A stretch of 64,000 bases of DNA, from assembly GCA_020152595.1 (NCBI GenBank), contig JAIGNY010002242.1, positions 703,501 to 767,500 of the forward strand, read 5' to 3'. This DNA comes from Chiridota heheva (taxonomy: Eukaryota > Echinodermata > Holothuroidea > Apodida > Chiridotidae). Within the stretch, counting starts at the first letter, position 1, and every line of letters starts with the position of its first letter. Shown in pieces: positions 22,274 through 33,762 of this stretch. The notes under the pieces are model-generated. The model ran no database searches, was not told where the DNA came from, and was given only the letters and a program-made list of their open reading frames with translations. The position numbers and the translations under genes are program-made.

Positions 22274-24640
22274 TTAATAGCATTCACAAAAAAAAAAAAC
22301 TGTGCAAGCGAACTGAGCAGTTAAGCAACTTTCTGAAAAACATCCTTTTTCACTACATTGAATCATTTGAAAAAAATTCCGTCGTGCTGGATGCACACCA
22401 TTTGGCACTGTCACTGGTGTAAGCAGTTTGTTTGCTAAATCCTCTATCCAATTAAAGATTTTCATTCAATGCTGCTTTCCAAATACATGTTTGTAAATGA
22501 GTATGTTTCACATTTTCCTCAAAGGCTTCAGATATTGGTGGTAATGCTTTTAGTTTGTATGGTGTGAATAAACATTCTTCGCCATCTTGGATGATCACAT
22601 ATTGTACGTGGCATCAGACATGGTACCCTGGGTATTTCTCCCAAAGCAGGATGCAATAAATTAATTATCCTATTTTATAACATCATTCATATCAGCTTCG
22701 GGATCCTCAAGTGTGAAAAGCTCGTAACCCGTTTGTAGTCCATGGTTGTTTGCACCAATACCTTACAGTTGGGCTACTGCATCACAACTAAGAACACATG
22801 GACAGCCAGAAGATGCAAGGCTCACTCTTAAATGGTGCCTTCCATCACTAACTGGTATGTCAGCTTGCATTGGTTGTAATAATGAAATAACAGAAAAATG
22901 TTTGTATCATCAGCTATAACTTTGATGTGAGTTGCTCCCTGATTTGCCAAATGCACAACTTGCTGTGGTAGAATTACATCAGCTTCTTCATGGGCTGTCT
23001 TTAAGTCAGTTCTTTGTATCAAAAGACCTGTACTGAACTCTTGTCGAAATGATTTGGATACAGTAACAAGCAGTTTATGGTATATCTGTGGATGATCGCG
23101 GATCTGGATGATTCTTCACATTGCCTAATAATTGTTTACAAATTATAATGATGACCTGTACTTTGTTGCGGGAGACACTTAGAACAACTTTCAAGCAGAG
23201 ATGTGTGTGTATTTAGTATGTGAAGTCTGCTAGCATGCTCAGAGGCTGACCTGCACGTTTGATTTGGGTACCACTTTTAATGCTGTAATCTTACTAGCTT
23301 AGTTTGTTCAATATGTACTTAATAAAGTTAAAAGGTTCAATCCATTCAAGCCTATAGGGCTTATAGAGTTGATGCTTATACCCGGTTTCCATGGTTCTAA
23401 GCGGATGAGAGTACTTGACTCTCCTGGATAGGACACCAGTCCGTCACAGGGTTAAAAACTGGTACATATTTCACAGCTAAATGAGCTGGAGCAAATGTGA
23501 TAAAGCGTCGTGCTCAATTAGGACAGCACAGCGGTCTGGCTGAAAATTCGATCTCAGTACCTTTTAAGTGCGAGATTAACACTCTAACCACTGGGCTACT
23601 GCACTCCCATACGTTATAAAAACCATAGCATCCTATCCTTGGCATCTGATCTCAGACAAGCTGGCTTTTTTTTTGTGGGATGTCACTTTATTGCACGCCT
23701 TGCTGGAACTTTCATTTCTATTTAGTCCTTGATGAGATGGCTACAGGTGTAGAGACTTACATGTGGCCCAAAGTTTTGCGGCTAAAGGACGCACTTATAT
23801 GTCAATAATACCACGTCGACCATGTCTATAGCGCAAAAAAATGTTGTTTCAATGAACATGTCAGACCCTATTCAGTAACCAGCCTGCTGGCGTATCACAT
23901 GTTCACCTTTCAGGAATGATTTACACACCTCTTCTTGAAGATTCTCCATAGATCGCAGGTAGTGCAAACCGTATCTTGTGTAGTTGATCCATGTATGTCC
24001 AGCTGCAAATAGGTATAGCAGCATTGAACACAGTCTACTGGTATATTGGCCAGTCTCTCTCGCTTTCAGCTGGAATAAACCACATCATGATAAAAACCGG
24101 CTTGATCAGATTATCCACTCAGTAGCTATTCTGCTTTTTGCTGCCGTGCTTGCAAGGGCTTCCATCAGATCAATCTAATATTCTGATCTGTAGTGTTGCG
24201 TATAGTGTTGCGAATAATTTCTTCCGATATAAGTCAAAGGACTAGCGTATTTGTGGAAAATATTTTCTTGACAGCATACGATTAACTCCCCAAAAGGAAG
24301 ATTTTAGCGCAATTTCTAATCGATTTCCAGCCATCAATGTTTCTGCACTTCTAAGAAAACTCATTACCATATGCATAGCTTCAAGTCGTGGAATAGAATT
24401 GGGAAACATCTCTGGACGTGACCATCTGGTCTGCAATGAAGACTGTGTAAGTCGGTCCTGTCTATTTTGTGTGCCTTTGTGCCTCCACCATTGCAATTAT
24501 CAAGTATATACAATTTTGGTGCTGGTTTGAGACTTGCTAATTTGAAATTGTGAAAAGAGATGTTTGATTTATAAATGAAGCTCATAAATGCTGTGAATAA
24601 CATAGTCATGGACATAGAAACAAGTCTTTGACACAAAAAC
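22274..24640 (-). pseudogene. Uncharacterised metazoan multi-domain protein, transposon-borne, broken
   Basis: Minus-strand blocks in order: 'IPRLEAMHMVMSFLRSAETL' (near 24395-24335), resembling a 'LGGFHMLMSFLG.IG.LM' block; 'LFAAGHTWINYTRYGLHYLR' (near 24015-23957), then 'EEVCKSFLKGEHVIRQQAG' and 'IGSDMFIETTF' (to about 23845); after a SINE, 'KTAHEEADVILPQQVVHLA' and 'THIKVIADDTNIFLLFHYY' (23000-22890); last, 'LLTPVTVPNGVHPARRNFFQ' and a Cys-rich end (C-S-E-K-G-C...C...C...F-F-C-E-C, 22375-22280). I recognise this block order from a large, unnamed protein family expanded in cnidarians and other marine invertebrates. Stops and shifts occur between blocks, so it is dead. The function is unknown; the HEEAD/ADDT part may be nuclease-like, and the location inside inverted repeats points to a transposition protein. 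Confidence 0.6.
23340..23610 (-). mobile_element. tRNA-derived SINE, copy 1
   Basis: On the minus strand the head reads GTGCAGTAGCCCAGTGGTTA (box A TAGCCCAGTGG, near 23595-23585) and, about 35 bases later, GAGATCGAATTTTC (weakened box B, near 23556-23543). The body contains GTGACGGACTGGTGTCCTAT and the 3' part AGCCCTATAGGCTTGAATGG. The same body occurs at 27877-28065. RNA polymerase III promoter boxes and shared body define a SINE. It sits inside the larger DNA transposon, so it inserted later. Confidence 0.65.
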
Positions 24641-24659
24641 CACTCAAATTGTAGGTCTT

Positions 24660-24963
24660 CTAAAAGCAGTGTTATACATATTTTGCACGGTGGCAGATAT
24701 CTTGGCCGCCATTTTGGTTATTGCGAAATAGCGAAAGGCAATGAAAAGGTCGATAATGGAATCTATGACATGAACAACCTAATCTTGGGCACAAAACCAC
24801 TCATATAAGTGCTATAAACGCAAAGATACAACATGTTTTACATCTTGGATATCTAAAAACGCCCAAAGTCACCAGGGTAGCATCACTTGAGATTCTGAAT
24901 CAGCGGTCTCAAAGATATAGAAGCTCCAAAAAAACATTGCGTGGACCAATTATTTTGGGTTGA
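24660..24963. repeat. Right inverted repeat of the DNA transposon
   Basis: Inverted copy of the left arm: GCCGCCATTTTGGTTATT (24701-24718), AACCTAATCTTGGGCACAAA (24776-24795), CTTGGATATCTAAAAACGCC (24847-24866), CAGCGGTCTCAAAGATATAG (24901-24920) and ACATTGCGTGGACCAA (24934-24949). Two subrepeat starts are seen about 153 bp apart (CAAAGATACAAC at 24821 and GTTATACATA near 24670). Confidence 0.7.
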
Positions 24964-26555
24964 GCTTCAAATTGGGGTTTGGTAAAGGCCTGTAAATAAG
25001 ATTTTCAAGGGGGAACTTCAGGCTCAGTGATTAACTTTAATTGATGATATGAATTGATTGTTTACACTCTCTTTACACAAAGGTTCCTCTTACTATTTCT
25101 ATGATATGAGAAAAAGTATGGAAAATAACAACTTGGCTCGAAACAGCGATTTTAAAATGTTCAAATTTCTTCAAATAGCTTAGTTTTAATTTCCGAAATT
25201 GCAGGTTATAGTATCGTTGTTCACTAGACGTGGGGTCCATTATTGCCTAAAATTTTGGAATATAGTTGATTTAACAAAATGACAGCAAGATGTCTGGAAT
25301 GTTCTTAAATATTCAGCCTTTAAGTTCATTACTTTACAAAATTTATCAATGACTTTCTAATCACGTAATGCACCCCAAGCTTTACGTATAATTTATCTCA
25401 TTTTCTCCTCTTCCTAGCAGAAATCTAGACAAAAGTGCTTTAAATTCACTGTATTTACGACAAATGTACCAAAATTAGTTGCATAACAGTTTAAATATGT
25501 TGATATATTAGCTGTGATATAAATCTCACATGATTATATAGCAATCTTAATTAACATTTTAAGTTCAATAACCTGTAACACAGAAGTATGGGCATTCATG
25601 CTTGATAATACTATTGATACTGTTGAAACCTTTGACAAATCATCATCATGCAGTTGGCTATAAGTGGTTTTCGCGAAATTTAAGAAGAGGATAACGAAGG
25701 CTGATATAGGGTGCAAATGTTCTGTTCAGTCAGTTTCTGGCGCCGTTTATTTTCTGATGTTGATACAATTATTGGTTGCTTCTTTTAAAACCAAAACATC
25801 ATCAAAGCATACTTGCTGCCATATAATGAGTTTTTGGTATATAATAATAGACATTCCAGCCAATTTTGTGTTTTCTCTCAATTTTCAATTTTATTAGACT
25901 TGTGGAAAGAACATGCATCATTGCTATTAGTAATTATCAAAAATCATTATTTTATGTGTATTCTAAAATAATCTAGGTCCGTGTTAGTGTATGTATTTAT
26001 TTGAGTACAGTATTGAATTTTGAATGACGTAGTTGAGTTTATTTTGTGGGTAATGTACATGTACCAGTAGTTGTGTAATTGTATTGTAAGGTACTCCTGT
26101 AAATGCACTTTACGGCCCGGAAGTCTCATTGTACCAGTCACTCCAACAATCATGTCCGTTAGCGGAATTATTGCAGGCTCATCAGCGTTAAATTGAATAT
26201 GATAGAGCAACACATGTGTACGGGATCCGCTAAAACAGTAGCAAGAATCATATTTCTATCAAATTTTGAATGATAAGTGCAGAGGTCAAGCATGACAGAC
26301 GACTTTTAAAAGGCGGAAAGGTGAAAACAGTATTTAAAACGTTTAATATTTATTTACAGTATTTACAACTAATTACTAACAGTGAAACTAGTAAAGGTGA
26401 CATCACATTTTCAAATTTTTGAAAGACTTTGTAAAAAAGTTAATTGAATTATTATTTGAGGTTCTGTAAGTTACAGCAATTAGGTGTGTGTTAGCCGAAA
26501 AGTAGACTGAAATTTAATGATACAGTTGTAATCTGCTTTTAAAAGGTATTTTTAG
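24964..26555. other. No recognisable gene
   Basis: AT-rich sequence with only short, motif-free open frames (for example 25664-25897 plus, 25947-26213 minus). I see nothing supportable. Confidence 0.55.
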
Positions 26556-26657
26556 TTAGTGAAAACTTGTAATTAGTGAAAAAATTTGGTTAGTGAAAAG
26601 TTTCAATTAGTGAAAAGTTTCAATAAGTGAAAAATGTAAATTAGTGAAAGTGAATCT
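26556..26657. repeat. Six 17-nt tandem units (TTAGTGAAAAGTTTCAA)
   Basis: Units start at 26556, 26573, 26590, 26607, 26624 and 26641 with an exact 17-nt spacing. Units 3 and 4 are identical and the outer ones diverge. The open frame that begins at 26644 starts inside the array and has no recognised motif. Confidence 0.9.
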
Positions 26658-27276
26658 AAAGAAGGTGTGGCTTGTTTTTGAGAGTTCTGCTTGTTATCCG
26701 CTATCATTTAAAAGAGCTTGGCCACTGAACTACTACCTATGCACGCATTATCTTGTGAGTCAAGTGCAGTACAAGTCTACTACTGACACACTTCAGCAAA
26801 ATTACATAACACATGGTTGTCTCTATTATCTACAATTCTTCGCTTGTTGTAAATGTTACGCAAACAAGCTTCCAACAGAAAAGCCGATACACACTAGATA
26901 GGAACAGGATACAAAATTGATGGCAGACAAGCGATGGAAACCTTCTCTCCCCTACGATTCGGATAAGAATCAATATAAAAAAGTTCTTTATTTGAAGATT
27001 AAATTTGGCAGATCGATGCAAAATTGAAAATTGATAACAGCACGTGTGGGAACTTTCATATTTTAATTTTACATGCAAAAAGTACAGAGGATCACAGATG
27101 GTATCTACATGATGTCTATATACCTAAATAATAATAATATCACAGTCCTTGTAATGTTTACTGTAACAGTATAAATATTCATATATTGTATTTTATTGAA
27201 TCTATTAAAAGAACAACAAACTTTTATTCAATAAAGGTACAAATTTTGCCACAGTTTTTCCGGTCTTTGGTTGCAG
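26658..27276. other. No recognisable gene
   Basis: Short frames at 26644-26901 and 26830-27078 show no motif or family. Otherwise nothing is seen. Confidence 0.5.
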
Positions 27277-27650
27277 TTTGTCAGTCAAAATTTGTTGAAC
27301 ATTTAATTTTTTTTAATCCAATGCATCGATTGTGAATTTGATGCAAATTTGTGACTGGACGACTTTTGGACTGGACTATGTAAATCTTTTGTTTATCATT
27401 TCTCATTATTCGTAGAAATAAGTGGACTATATTGTGACTACAATTAGGTCTTTACCATAGCCAATTTGTCAATCAAAATTTGTTGAACATTTAAAAAAAT
27501 TTAATCCATTGCATCGATTGTGAATTTGATGCGGATTTGTGACTGGACGACTTTTGGACTGGACTATGTAAATCCTTTGTTTATAATTTTTCATTATTCG
27601 TAGAAATGAGTGGATCATATTGTGACCACAAGTGGGTCTTTACCATAGCC
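27277..27650. repeat. Tandem duplication, two units of about 187 bp
   Basis: Units 27277-27464 and 27465-27650 both run from TTTGTCARTCAAAATTTGTT through GTGACTGGACGACTTTTGGA and ATTATTCGTAGAAAT to GGTCTTTACCATAGCC. Similarity is about 90% by eye. No coding signal. Confidence 0.9.
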
Positions 27651-27876
27651 AGTCACATTCTAGCAGGATTAACGTTTCATCATTTTAATGACTGGGGATT
27701 TTATACAAGCACTTAAAGGAACTAAGTAATGATTTTGAGGTGTTTGCGCACTTATACATAAGAATTGCTAACATTTTTATTAGCCATTACTTCGCAACTG
27801 AAATAGCTATTAACCAAGATTTGTAAATCTTTAAAACATGATATTCCAAGTCTAGACGGAATGTCTTGTAGCTAAA

Positions 27877-28065
27877 TCCATCTGAGCCATTAGGCTCATA
27901 TGGTTTCCATGTAGCAAGCAGATGAGAGCAACATGACTCCTTCAGGATGGGAGGCCAGTCCATCGTAGGTTAAGTTCCCAGCAATGATCGCACTTATAGG
28001 CTATTTTTCGCCTGAGTGGAGCGGAGACAAGCGGGAAAAAGTGTTTTGCCCAATCTGCTCGGCCC
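27877..28065 (-). mobile_element. SINE copy 2, truncated and diverged
   Basis: Shares with the SINE at 23340-23610 the words TGGTTTCCATG, GCRGATGAGAG, GACTC and GGCCAGTCCATCGTAGGTTA, in the same order and orientation. The tRNA-like head is not visible, so the copy is truncated at its 5' side or has been overwritten near 28065. Confidence 0.55.
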
Positions 28066-28238
28066 GATACTTCTTGTTCCGATCACAATAAGAAAGTACT
28101 TATTCCGTATTCTAATTTCTGTAACAAATTCATTCTTCAGAATCTTTTGCACATTTTGCAAAACATAAAATAACATCTTTACTTGTATAGTTGTAACGGT
28201 GTGTTAAAAATTATATTGAGGTCCGATTACACCAAGTT

Positions 28239-28634
28239 ACCGAAGCTGATGTGGTGTTTACATCACTGATGTGGTGTCTACAACACTGATGTGGTGTCTA
28301 CATTACTGGTGTGATGTCTACATCACTGATGTGGTGTCTTCATTACTGATGTGGTGTCTACATCACTGATGTGGTGTCTACATCACTGATGTGGTGTCTA
28401 CATTATTGATATGATGTCTACATCACTGATGCGGTGTCTACATCGCTGATGTGGTGTCTTCATCACTGATGTGGTGTCTACATCACTGAGGTGGTGTCTA
28501 CATTCCTGATGGTGTGTTTACATCGCTGATAGGGTGTCTATATTACTGATGTGGTGTCTACATCACTGATGGCGTATCACTACATCAGTGATGTAGACAC
28601 CACATCAGTGATGCAGACACCACATCAGTGATGT
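28239..28634. repeat. 20-bp minisatellite that ends in inverted units
   Basis: About 16 direct units of CATCACTGATGTGGTGTCTA run from 28239 to 28571 with point changes and a few short units. Then, after an 11-nt spacer, about three units run in the opposite direction (28583-28634). Arms 28546-28571 and 28583-28608 are a perfect 26-bp inverted repeat, so a stable hairpin or cruciform is possible at the junction. Confidence 0.92.
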
Positions 28635-30401
28635 TCTCAGTCGTGTCTGATACTGTTGTGCTTGTATATGTGGAGTAGGAAGGTATGCATATCTTGCAAA
28701 TTACAATTATGAGTGCATATCGTATTCTGCATTAATCGAGGTTTAAGATATAAACGGGAAAATATTTCACTTGCAGAAAACATCACCTTTGCTTATTTTC
28801 CACTCCTTAACACTTTGCAAAAGAATAACAAGTTATTGAATAACTTTATGCTGTTTTTTCCGTCGAGAGGGTTTGGTTTAAAATAGAAAGGCATTTTTCG
28901 GATTGGACATGAAAGCAAGAGGCCAGTACTTTTTGATATTTTATTGTGTAGCATTTTGTTCTTGATGCGTGAATTCCCCTTTTCGCAAATGATTAGATAG
29001 AAATTCCTAACAAGATTTTTTTTATTATTTCAATTTACTCTCGATTGAAACAGCGATTCTTGAACTTTTCTTGTTTCATATGACTATGATGGGAGGGTTA
29101 TCATTTAATCACCTTTGGCAAAAAAATATACGTATTTACAGTTGATATATCCCGGAGAACAGATTTTTGCAATTTTGAATTTGTCATTGACCATTGGTAA
29201 ATATGAAATCATTTAAGTTATATTTGTAAAAAGTTGTTCTGCATTTCTAACAACTGACTTAAAGAGGAAATGCTACGCCACCCCTTTTCACTTTCACATA
29301 AATATGATTTTAGGAGTATCCCAAGGTTCTGAAAGCTTATGTATTTTCTTAACTTGTATTGTTCTTTGTTATGTGTGTTCGCTTATCTTGTGAATATTTC
29401 AGTATCACAAACCTATTTAATTAATCTAATACATGATAATAAACATAACAAAAAATATCTTCATTTAGTCGTTTCTATAGAAGGATGGATGGAAATAAAA
29501 TAAACAGTGTCCATGGGCTATGCAATTATACACACTTCAATACTATTCCTTCGATGAATTATGAACAAAACAAATTTGGAATTCTTAGAATCGAAGATGG
29601 ATTAAGGCTTGAAGAAAAGGAAATCTGTATTACAACCTAGGAGAAATAAGCAGGAAATGATGCTTATCCAGTTTGTAAATGGACGTTTTACTTCACTTTT
29701 ATGTAATAGAAGTTATCACAATTTGAACAATATTTTGGGTCGGAAATGTGATAAATTCCAATTTATTCGTTAATTCATTTTGAATAGCTTATAGGTGTGT
29801 TGCAATAATAGTAATAATTTTGATTTTTGGCCTCGTTGTATATGATCAATGATGGGTTTCTGGTACTAAAAAGTTGGGACAAGTAGTCTTTCAGAATAGA
29901 TACCTATATATCTGCACAATGAGCGATTGATATTATTCTCTCTTGTATGTCGTTTATCATACGCCTGTATGTTTCTAATACTTTTTTTCTTAAAAGTGGA
30001 TACGAAACGCAATAGGATCAGAATCTCAATATCAATTCATTCATCAGTCTTTGTGAGTAATTGCAAATATCAATGTGTATTTCATAACAGATGGTCCTGT
30101 ATTGTCTCTTATGTTGTGAACATTAACACAACGTATCTTCGAAAGTTACAACACTATAATAATTCTGCATCATTGCAATTTATCTAACTGTCGGGTTTTC
30201 ACTCGTTTATGTATTACACCTTACGTTTTGGTCTGTCTTTATAATTGAAAAGAGTAAACTATAATTCTGCTAAAGATAAAATTAATTCGTTTTGTAACAG
30301 TTCTTACATTTTTATTACCCGATTAAGTCATATAAGTTTATGTTTTTGCTACCTTTGCGAAAGGACGCAATTGATATCTGTGATGTTATATATACTTACA
30401 G
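28635..30401. other. No recognisable gene
   Basis: AT-rich, with only motif-free short frames (such as 29927-30187 plus). Nothing supported. Confidence 0.55.
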
Positions 30402-31437
30402 TATGACAATAACGTGATGGGGTCTTAGTTAACAATAACGTGATGGGGTCTTAGTCTTAGTTAAAAATAACGGATGGGGTCTTAGCCTTAGTTAACAATA
30501 ACGTGATGGGGTCTTAGCCTTAGATAACAATAACGTGATGGGGTCTTAACTTTAGTTAACAATAACGTGATGGAGTTTTAGCTTTAATTAACAATAACGT
30601 GATGGGGTCTTATCCTTAGTTAACAATAACGTGATGGGGTTTTAGCCTTAGGTAACAATAACGTGATTGGGTTATAGTCTTAGTTAACAATAACGTGATG
30701 ATACCTTAGTCTTAGTTAACAATAACGTGATGGGGACTTAGCCGTAGTTAACAATAATGTAATGGGGTCTTAGCCTTAGTTAACAATAACGTTATGGGGT
30801 CTTAGCCTTAGTCAACAATAACGTGATGGGTCCCCCATTAGCCTTACTTAACAAGACGTGATGGGGACTTATCCTTAGTTAACAATAACATGATGGAGTT
30901 TTAGCCTTAAGTAACAATAATGCGATGGGGTCTTATCCTTATTTAACAATACCGTGATGGGACCTTAGCCTTAGTTAACAATAACGTGATGGGGTCTTAG
31001 CCTTATTTAACAATAACGTGATAGGAGGGTCTCAGCCTTAGTTAGAAATAACGTGATGGGGACTTAGCTTTAGTTAACAATAACGTGATGGGGTCCTAAC
31101 CTTAGTTAACAATAACGTGATAGGAGGGTCTCAGCTTTAGTTAAAAATAACGTGATGGGGTCTTAGCCTAAGTTAACAATAACGTGATGGGGTCTCAGCC
31201 TTACTTAACAATAACGTAATGGGGTCTTAGCCTTAGTTAACAATAACGTGATGAGGTCTTAGCCTTAGTTAACAATAACGTGATAGGGTCTTAGCCTTGG
31301 TTAAAAATAACGTGATGGGGACTCAGCCTTAGTTAGCAATAACGTGAAGGGGTCTAAGCCTAACTTAACAATAACGTAATGGGGTCTTAGCCTTAGTTAA
31401 AAATAACGTGATGGGGTCTTAGCTTTAGTTAACAATA
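30402..31437. repeat. ~31-bp minisatellite, about 33 units over 1 kb
   Basis: The unit is AACAATAACGTGATGGGGTC followed by TTAGCCTTAGTT. Most units are 31-32 bp, with shorter and longer variants (for example the extra AGGAGGG in units near 31020 and 31115). Variant units recur in pairs, which points to unequal exchange or slippage of multi-unit blocks. The array stops at AACCTGAAACTG near 31440. Stops occur in all frames that I checked, so it is not coding. Confidence 0.93.
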
Positions 31438-32574
31438 AACCTGAAACTGTAAATAAGTTTGTGAATTTCAATAGAAACTTTTTAATAGCTATTAAATTCT
31501 TGACATTCTAAGCGAAGCACTATTTACATTTTGCTCTTATTTTCCCCATTACATTTTCCCCAGTCTGAAATGGTTAGTTGCACATTCTGAAGTATCATTT
31601 GTTTTCTAAACACAAATTAGTCATATATTGTCCCCAGTGTAATTCTAACCTTTCATCACCTTTAATGATGTAAGAGAATAGGTTAAAAGTAGTGAATATT
31701 CGGCGGATTTTGGCTTCGCTGAAATCTGGAGCAAACCTAATAAATAATAGTTGATTTTTCAAGTAGCACACACATTAACTAGCTTTAATGTTATATGATA
31801 CTCTTATTGGCGAAAACATTTTTATTCAAACGTCCACACTAACTCGAATAATTAATGTGACACAATTCCCTTTGCAGTTTTAGTTACCACGAGAGCAATA
31901 ATCCAGTAATTTGATAGAATGTCAAGCGTTACACCCAATATCACAACCGTATTCTTCAACACTCTGATGAAAAGAGTTGGCACGTTACAAAGGTAGAATT
32001 TTTCACAAGGTATTTGTTTATAGAGTTATTTAATTATTTAACGGATTAAGAAACTAATGTGTTTTCAGATTTTAGTTAACAAATGATTTACCTACGTTCT
32101 GCCCTTTTATTAGTCTCTTTATTATGAAACACACATTAATGCACTTTCAGAAATGATAATTTTTTTAAATTTCGTTCCTTTCAGTCACTTTCCGTGCTAA
32201 TGACTTCACTGTGATCCTTTTCAATGCAATGAGATTTATTGTTGATTGATATTCATCCGTTTATAAAATTCTTCTTTAATTCTTTGAAATATTAGCTTGT
32301 TTTTCAAGGACTCTCTTGAGCGCTGAGACGAGTCGATCTGTCTTTCATAGTCTTTTTGTTTTTATTAAAAAAATAATCAGAAAATGTCGAATATCCGCAA
32401 CATATTGTACGTATATTGGACGTATTGTAGGTTTACTTTCATAACCTCATGAGGTGCTTAAATTTTAAAAGGTTGTTGGATAACTTGTACAATTGCCAAG
32501 AATTATATTAACACGAACCTCAACTGAATTAGAAACATTGATTCCTGCTTTTCGGTACCATCTGCAGAAAATAT
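31438..32574. other. No recognisable gene
   Basis: Nothing supported in this AT-rich stretch. Confidence 0.55.
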
Positions 32575-33083
32575 ATTCTCTTTTTGCAACATTGCTAGGG
32601 AATTTGTTAGAATAATTGTCTTTTCTTTTATCACCGACAGACGAAACAAAACACCTGAAAAAGTGCATATTTAACATAAATGATTACAAATTGCATCGAA
32701 TGTCAAGGAAGATCTGCGATAGTAGACGCAAGGTCGTACTATGCTTTCTGAAAAATAAATACGTACAATCTACACCTAATATCGATGATGCTTAGTAACC
32801 GTAGGGCAGGATAAGAGAAAATACTACACAGAAAATGGCATTGGCTTATTGTACTCTCAACAAGTATGTTATTAACCTCAAACAAACACAAACACAAGTA
32901 TATGGAATGACATTGAAGTAAAAGTACCCATAAACTTCTTTCATGTGAAAAGAAAAATATATTTCAGGTAATAAAGAGTATAAGACAATCTATCCTACAA
33001 ATATTCTTTATAACTGTTAATGAATTAGTTTGTAAAAAGTTGTCTGTTATTAGAATTCGCTTTATTTTACCTATAAGTGATTT

Positions 33084-33126
33084 CTTGAAGCTGTTCATAG
33101 ATATAGATTCTATGAACAGCTTCAAG
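33084..33126. repeat. Perfect 18-bp hairpin
   Basis: CTTGAAGCTGTTCATAGA is followed by a 7-nt loop and its exact reverse complement. The other two repeat units in this region do not have it at the equivalent place, so it arose in this unit only. Confidence 0.9.
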
Positions 33127-33762
33127 AAGCTGTACATGCAGTGTGTCTGAAATAAAATCATTTGTTAGAATTATATACTATATTTTTAACAAACGAAAAA
33201 GAACGATGCAAAATCGATTATTGATTGCATTGAATGTTATGAACAATATAAGATGAAAGACGAAAGGTCATGAGATGCATTTTGATGAGTTTAGAAAACG
33301 AACACTTCTAATTTACACTTTATTTCGATGATAGTAAATAACCGTGGAGTGGACAAATATTTGTATAATATATCTAAAGGAAAGTTCATTGGCTTATTGT
33401 GTCATTAAATATAATCTGTTACAAAAAGTTAAATGATAAAAGTATTCTATTCTTTTTTCAGATTGACTTTTAGGTCAGTAGAATGTCGAGAATTTTTCTA
33501 TATGAACTTTCCTTTCAACTATCGTTTAAAAGAAGTATCTATTTTCAGCACTATGCTTGACCAGTTAGAAACAAGAAATGTTGACCAGTTTCGAAAAATT
33601 GTACTTCTAAATATTATCTGGAAGTTGTTGATCTGTTCGTGGATATACAGTAGATTCAATTTGTTCATGCAGTGTGTCCGAAATGAATTACAAACCATAT
33701 CATTTTGATTAGATATAAAGCGAATTTTTTTCAGGTCTGTCTTTATATTGACCAAACTGGTT

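Larger units (their letters stand above)
21459..24963 (-). mobile_element. Decayed DNA transposon with long complex inverted repeats and a broken uncharacterised gene
   Basis: Inverted repeats enclose a minus-strand pseudogene. Left words CTACGCAATGTTTTTGGA, CTTTGAGACCCGCTGATT, GCGTTTTTAGATATCCAAGA and GAATAACCAAAATGGC reappear, inverted and in the same order, at 24846-24948 and 24705-24720. Total length about 3.5 kb. The interior gene belongs to an uncharacterised protein family rather than to host sequence I recognise, so I read the whole as a Class II element; the exact termini and a target duplication could not be fixed. A SINE at 23340-23610 interrupts it. Academ-type transposons are one candidate because the HEEADV..ADDT block could be a nuclease-like (PIN/XPG) domain, but this is a guess. 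Confidence 0.65.

Noticed and set aside
23540-23610. A functional tRNA gene
   Set aside because: Box A and a weak box B are present, but there is no complete cloverleaf, and the body that follows is shared with another SINE copy.
28239-28634. CRISPR-like array
   Set aside because: Units are contiguous 20-mers without unique spacers, and the sequence is from an animal genome; it is a minisatellite.
30402-31437. CRISPR-like or coding repeat array
   Set aside because: No spacer structure, variable unit lengths and stops in the frames; a minisatellite.
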